Shown in pieces: positions 5,630 to 8,389 of a DNA stretch of 8,389 bases; within the stretch, counting starts at the first letter, position 1; each line of letters starts with the position of its first letter. The notes beneath the pieces are model-generated. The model was given only the letters and a program-made list of their open reading frames with translations, was not told where the DNA came from and searched no databases. The position numbers and the translations under genes are program-made. Source of the DNA: Desulfonatronum sp. (lineage in GTDB: Bacteria; Desulfobacterota; Desulfovibrionia; Desulfovibrionales; Desulfonatronaceae); assembly GCA_007127655.1 (NCBI GenBank), contig SKYX01000256.1, positions 1-8,389 of the forward strand, given 5' to 3'.

Positions 5630-6838
5630 TCAAAGCAGATTGGTGCGCAGCAGGAGCAGGCGGACGGAGTCTACTACTTGGCTGAAGAAACCGGCAGGAG
5701 TCGCCTCGCTCAGGGTGAAGATGTCCTCCCTGGCCAGGATTTGATTGCCCAGGGCGATCTCCAGAACCCCGACCTTCTGGCCCCGAAGCATCGGCCCGAG
5801 CACCGGCTCGGTCAGGGAAAGGGAGACGCGTCGATCCAGGTCCGGAAATTGTCCCTTGGGAATGGTCACCACGATATCCGAGTTCAAGCCGTAGGCCACT
5901 TCGTTCTGACGCGCCTTCCAAACCTTGATCGCGCCCAGGGGCTCTCCGCGAACATGCAGCCGATGGGTTTCATAGTTATTGAAGCCGTAGTCCAGCAGCT
6001 CCTGGTTCAGCCGGGTGCGGGCGGCCACGGAGTCCGCGCCCAGCACCACCGCGATGAGCCGCATTTCGCCGCGCACCGCCGAGGTGGTCTGGCAATACCC
6101 CGCTGCCCGGGTGTAGCCGGTCTTGATGCCGTCCACGGTGGGGTCGCGGTGAAGCAGGCGGTTCCGGTTGGTCTGGTTGATGTTGTTATACTCGAAGTGT
6201 CGGATGGAATGCAGGCTGTACAGATAGGGATGGTCGCGCATCAGGGACAGGGACAGGGTGGCCATGTCCCGGGCCGTTGTCTGGACTGGGGTCCGAGCCG
6301 GAAGTCCGGTGGCGTTGGCAAAGGTGGTCCGGGTCATGCCCAGTTCTTGGGCGGTCCGGTTCATCAGCTCGACGAATTCGGCCTCGGTGCCGGCGACGTG
6401 TTCGGCCAGGGCCACGCTGGCGTCATTGCCGGACTGGACGATGATCCCGTGCAGCAACGCGGCCACGGACACGGTGGAGTTCAGGTCCAAGAACATCCGA
6501 GAGCCGGTCATCCGCCATGCTTTTTCGCTCACCCGGACCTCGTCGGTCATGAAGATGGCCCCTTCAAGCAGCTTTTGTCCGGCGACGTAGACGGTCATCA
6601 CTTTGGTCAAACTGGCCGGTTCCCGCTGAGTGTCGATGTCGTGGGCCACCAGGAGTTGCCCGCTGTTTGCGTCCATAAGCAGATAGGCGGCCACCACGGC
6701 GGAGGTAGAGGGAGTGAAGCGCTGGGCCTGGGCGGCGCTCAGGCCCAGATCAGTGAGCAGGGCCAGGGCCAGCGTCGTCGTGATGGCGACCAGCATGGCC
6801 CGGTACAGCGGTAATGCGAGTTGGTCACGTCGGGGCAT
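5630..6838 (-). CDS. dacA: D-alanyl-D-alanine carboxypeptidase (PBP5/DacA family, S11)
   Basis: This is a low-molecular-weight penicillin-binding protein that removes the terminal D-Ala from peptidoglycan stem peptides in the periplasm. From ATG 6838 it has 402 aa, normal for the family. Residues 1-38 form a signal peptide: Arg-rich start (MPRR), a hydrophobic core and an AQA cleavage site. All three active-site motifs are intact: SLTK at 76-79 (nucleophile S76, K79), SGN at 136-138 and KTG at 239-241. A PBP5-type C-terminal beta domain follows. The last 25 residues (from TPAGFFSQVVDSV, ending LLLLRTNLL) look like an amphipathic helix for membrane anchoring. ATG 6838 has GGGA 8 nt upstream; ATG 6844 is the near alternative. 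Much longer in-frame starts lie inside uup and lack a signal peptide, so they are rejected. It overlaps the end of uup by 14 nt and ends 4 nt before the kinase, indicating co-transcription. The family is certain; which paralogue (dacA, dacC or dacD type) is not. Confidence 0.95.
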   Translation of the reverse strand: MPRRDQLALPLYRAMLVAITTTLALALLTDLGLSAAQAQRFTPSTSAVVAAYLLMDANSGQLLVAHDIDTQREPASLTKVMTVYVAGQKLLEGAIFMTDEVRVSEKAWRMTGSRMFLDLNSTVSVAALLHGIIVQSGNDASVALAEHVAGTEAEFVELMNRTAQELGMTRTTFANATGLPARTPVQTTARDMATLSLSLMRDHPYLYSLHSIRHFEYNNINQTNRNRLLHRDPTVDGIKTGYTRAAGYCQTTSAVRGEMRLIAVVLGADSVAARTRLNQELLDYGFNNYETHRLHVRGEPLGAIKVWKARQNEVAYGLNSDIVVTIPKGQFPDLDRRVSLSLTEPVLGPMLRGQKVGVLEIALGNQILAREDIFTLSEATPAGFFSQVVDSVRLLLLRTNLL

Positions 6839-8389
6839 GTTCATATTCCCGTTTTTTGGTTTCCAGTTCGTCAAGGCGTTCATAAAGGCCGAGCAGGTCG
6901 GCCTCGGCCCGGTCCAGCCGTTCGGCCAAATCGGCCAGAACCTCGGCGTTGGAGACGTTTTCAGGGGCTTCCAGAGCTTGGCGCAACTCCTGCTCCAGGT
7001 CCTCGGCCTCCTGAATCCGTTCCGCCATGCCGTCCAGTTCCCGTTGTTCGCCGTAGGAAAGCTTGCCTGGACGTCGTGGCATGGGGGCGGACGGCTTGGC
7101 AGCAGAGGGTTTGTCGATGGACACGGCGGAGACGGCGGAGGATGAACGCGCCGACAGCCACTGAGCGTAATCCGAAAAATAACGCGCATGGCCGTGTCTG
7201 TCTTCTTCCGGCTCCAGGGTCAGCAACCGGTCGCACAGCGTATCCAGCAAATAGCGGTCGTGGGTGATCAGCACGATGGCTCCAGGAAATTCCCGCAGTC
7301 CTTCCTCAAGCACTTCCAGAGTCGGAATGTCGATATCATTGGTGGGTTCGTCCAGGAGCAGGACGTCCGCCGGAGTGCGCATCAGCCGGGCGATGAGCAC
7401 CCTGGCCCGTTCTCCGCCGGAGAGCAAGGACACCGGCAGCCCGAGTTGGTCCGGCCGGAACAGAAAGCGTTTGGCCCAGGTGACCACGTGCAGGGCGCGG
7501 TCCTGGAAGACAACCGTGTCCCCGGTGGGAGCCAGGGCCTGGCGCAGGGTGGTTTCGGGGTCGAGCTGTTCGCGTTTCTGGTCGAAGTAGACCACCCGCA
7601 GGCCGTCGGCCCGACGCAGGGTGCCCTGGTCCGGCTGGAGCGAGCCGTGCAGCAGTTGCATCAGGCTGCTTTTGCCCGCGCCGTTGGGTCCCATGATTCC
7701 CAGGCGGGTTCCAGGGGAGAGCAGGATATCCAGGTCGGCGAACAAGGGCCGTTCGCCCAAGGTCAGGCCCAGGCCGCGGGCTTCCAGTAATCGCTTGGTC
7801 TTGCGGCCCGTGGCGTCGAAGGTGATGTCCGCGGTTTGCTTGAGGGCGTTGCGGGCGCTGACCTCGGCCAGTTCGTCCTGGAGACGATGGGCCTCGTCGA
7901 TGCGTGCGCGGGCCTTGGTGGTTCGCGCCTTGGGCCCGCGGCGCAGCCATTCGATCTCCCGGCGAACCTTGTTGGCCAGAACCTGTTCCTGGGCCTCCTG
8001 GGCTGCGACGAGAGCCTCTCGCTTGTCGAGAAACGTACTGTAGTTGCCCTCCACCCGCAGGAACCCTTCGGGGTAGACGCGGTTCAGTTCCACGATTCGG
8101 TTGGTGACGGTTTCCAGAAAGACCCGGTCGTGACTGACCAGAACAAAGGCGAAAGGGAGCTGAAGCAAGAGTTTTTCCAGCCAGAGGATGCCTTCCAAGT
8201 CCAGATGGTTGGTGGGTTCGTCCAGCAGGAGCAGGTCCGGTTCCTGGATCAGGGCTCGGGCCAAGGCCAGGCGCTTGCGCCATCCGCCGGACAGGGTTGC
8301 CACCGGGGTGGGACCGTCAGGCAGATGCAAACGGCTGGAGATCTCCCAGACGCGCTGAAAGGCTTCCGGGGGCGAATGGCTTTCAGGGA
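6825..8389 (-). CDS. uup: ABC-F family ATPase Uup, 5' end outside the window
   Basis: This is a soluble ABC ATPase with two nucleotide-binding domains and no membrane part. ABC-F proteins act on the ribosome, and Uup is also linked to DNA transactions such as precise transposon excision. The visible 520 residues start inside domain 1, so its Walker A motif and roughly 110-120 residues are missing, judged against a usual length near 630. Domain 1 shows LSGGWRKR (about 32), Walker B LLLLDEPTNHLDL (D56, E57) and switch H87. The arginine-rich linker (139-169, EWLRRGPKARTTKARARI) is typical of ABC-F. Domain 2 has Walker A GPNGAGKSS (233-241), signature LLSGGERAR (323-325), Walker B LLLDEPTNDID (D346, E347) and H376. 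A Pro/Ser/Ala linker precedes a C-terminal coiled coil (about 441-510) that identifies Uup rather than EttA or YbiT. The gene reads directly into dacA. Confidence 0.94.
   Translation of the reverse strand, partial: PESHSPPEAFQRVWEISSRLHLPDGPTPVATLSGGWRKRLALARALIQEPDLLLLDEPTNHLDLEGILWLEKLLLQLPFAFVLVSHDRVFLETVTNRIVELNRVYPEGFLRVEGNYSTFLDKREALVAAQEAQEQVLANKVRREIEWLRRGPKARTTKARARIDEAHRLQDELAEVSARNALKQTADITFDATGRKTKRLLEARGLGLTLGERPLFADLDILLSPGTRLGIMGPNGAGKSSLMQLLHGSLQPDQGTLRRADGLRVVYFDQKREQLDPETTLRQALAPTGDTVVFQDRALHVVTWAKRFLFRPDQLGLPVSLLSGGERARVLIARLMRTPADVLLLDEPTNDIDIPTLEVLEEGLREFPGAIVLITHDRYLLDTLCDRLLTLEPEEDRHGHARYFSDYAQWLSARSSSAVSAVSIDKPSAAKPSAPMPRRPGKLSYGEQRELDGMAERIQEAEDLEQELRQALEAPENVSNAEVLADLAERLDRAEADLLGLYERLDELETKKREYEHAPT

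Noticed and set aside
5609..6814. Long plus-strand frame of 401 codons opposite dacA
   Set aside because: It is antisense to a gene with all three active-site motifs intact, and its His/Gly/Gln-rich composition with no domain marks it as a shadow frame.
6839..7189. N-terminal extension of the carboxypeptidase into uup
   Set aside because: The extra residues are an out-of-frame reading of the uup C-terminal coiled coil, and they would bury the clear signal peptide that begins at 6838-6844.

Overview
This 8.4 kb window is GC-rich, mostly coding chromosomal DNA from a bacterium. My best guess is a sulfate-reducing Desulfovibrionales-type member of the Desulfobacterota. The guess rests on the style of the two multi-domain histidine kinases, the RimO sequence and an intergenic inverted repeat of a kind I associate with that group; no marker gene confirms it.

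Layout from left to right. On the minus strand, rimO (ribosomal protein S12 methylthiotransferase, 239-1597) is followed by a 34-codon reading frame and then by a frame running off the left edge. Each junction has the same stop/start overlap, TGATGAGGAAA. Between rimO and a divergent plus-strand histidine kinase (1920-3503) lies a 322-bp non-coding region. It holds a 203-bp element with 26-27 bp imperfect terminal inverted repeats and several internal hairpins (1689-1891), and a good candidate sigma-54 promoter (1647-1664) pointing at the kinase. This kinase has an unusual N-terminal region that may be a degenerate Rossmann-like domain, then one PAS domain and a standard HisKA/HATPase core.

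The right half is a tight minus-strand gene cluster, read from right to left: uup (ABC-F ATPase, 5' end beyond the window), dacA-like D-Ala-D-Ala carboxypeptidase, and a soluble three-PAS histidine kinase. uup and dacA overlap by about 14 nt and dacA is 4 nt from the kinase, so one transcript is likely. That kinase converges on the plus-strand kinase, with only 40 bp between their stop codons.

Functionally the window mixes translation (rimO, uup), peptidoglycan trimming (dacA) and signalling (two orphan kinases; no response regulator is present). I see no tRNA or rRNA, CRISPR array, transposase or phage gene. I found no clear new multi-gene system. The points most worth a second look are the inverted-repeat element, the N-terminal domain of the first kinase, the altered ATP-binding box of the second kinase and the repeated junction downstream of rimO.
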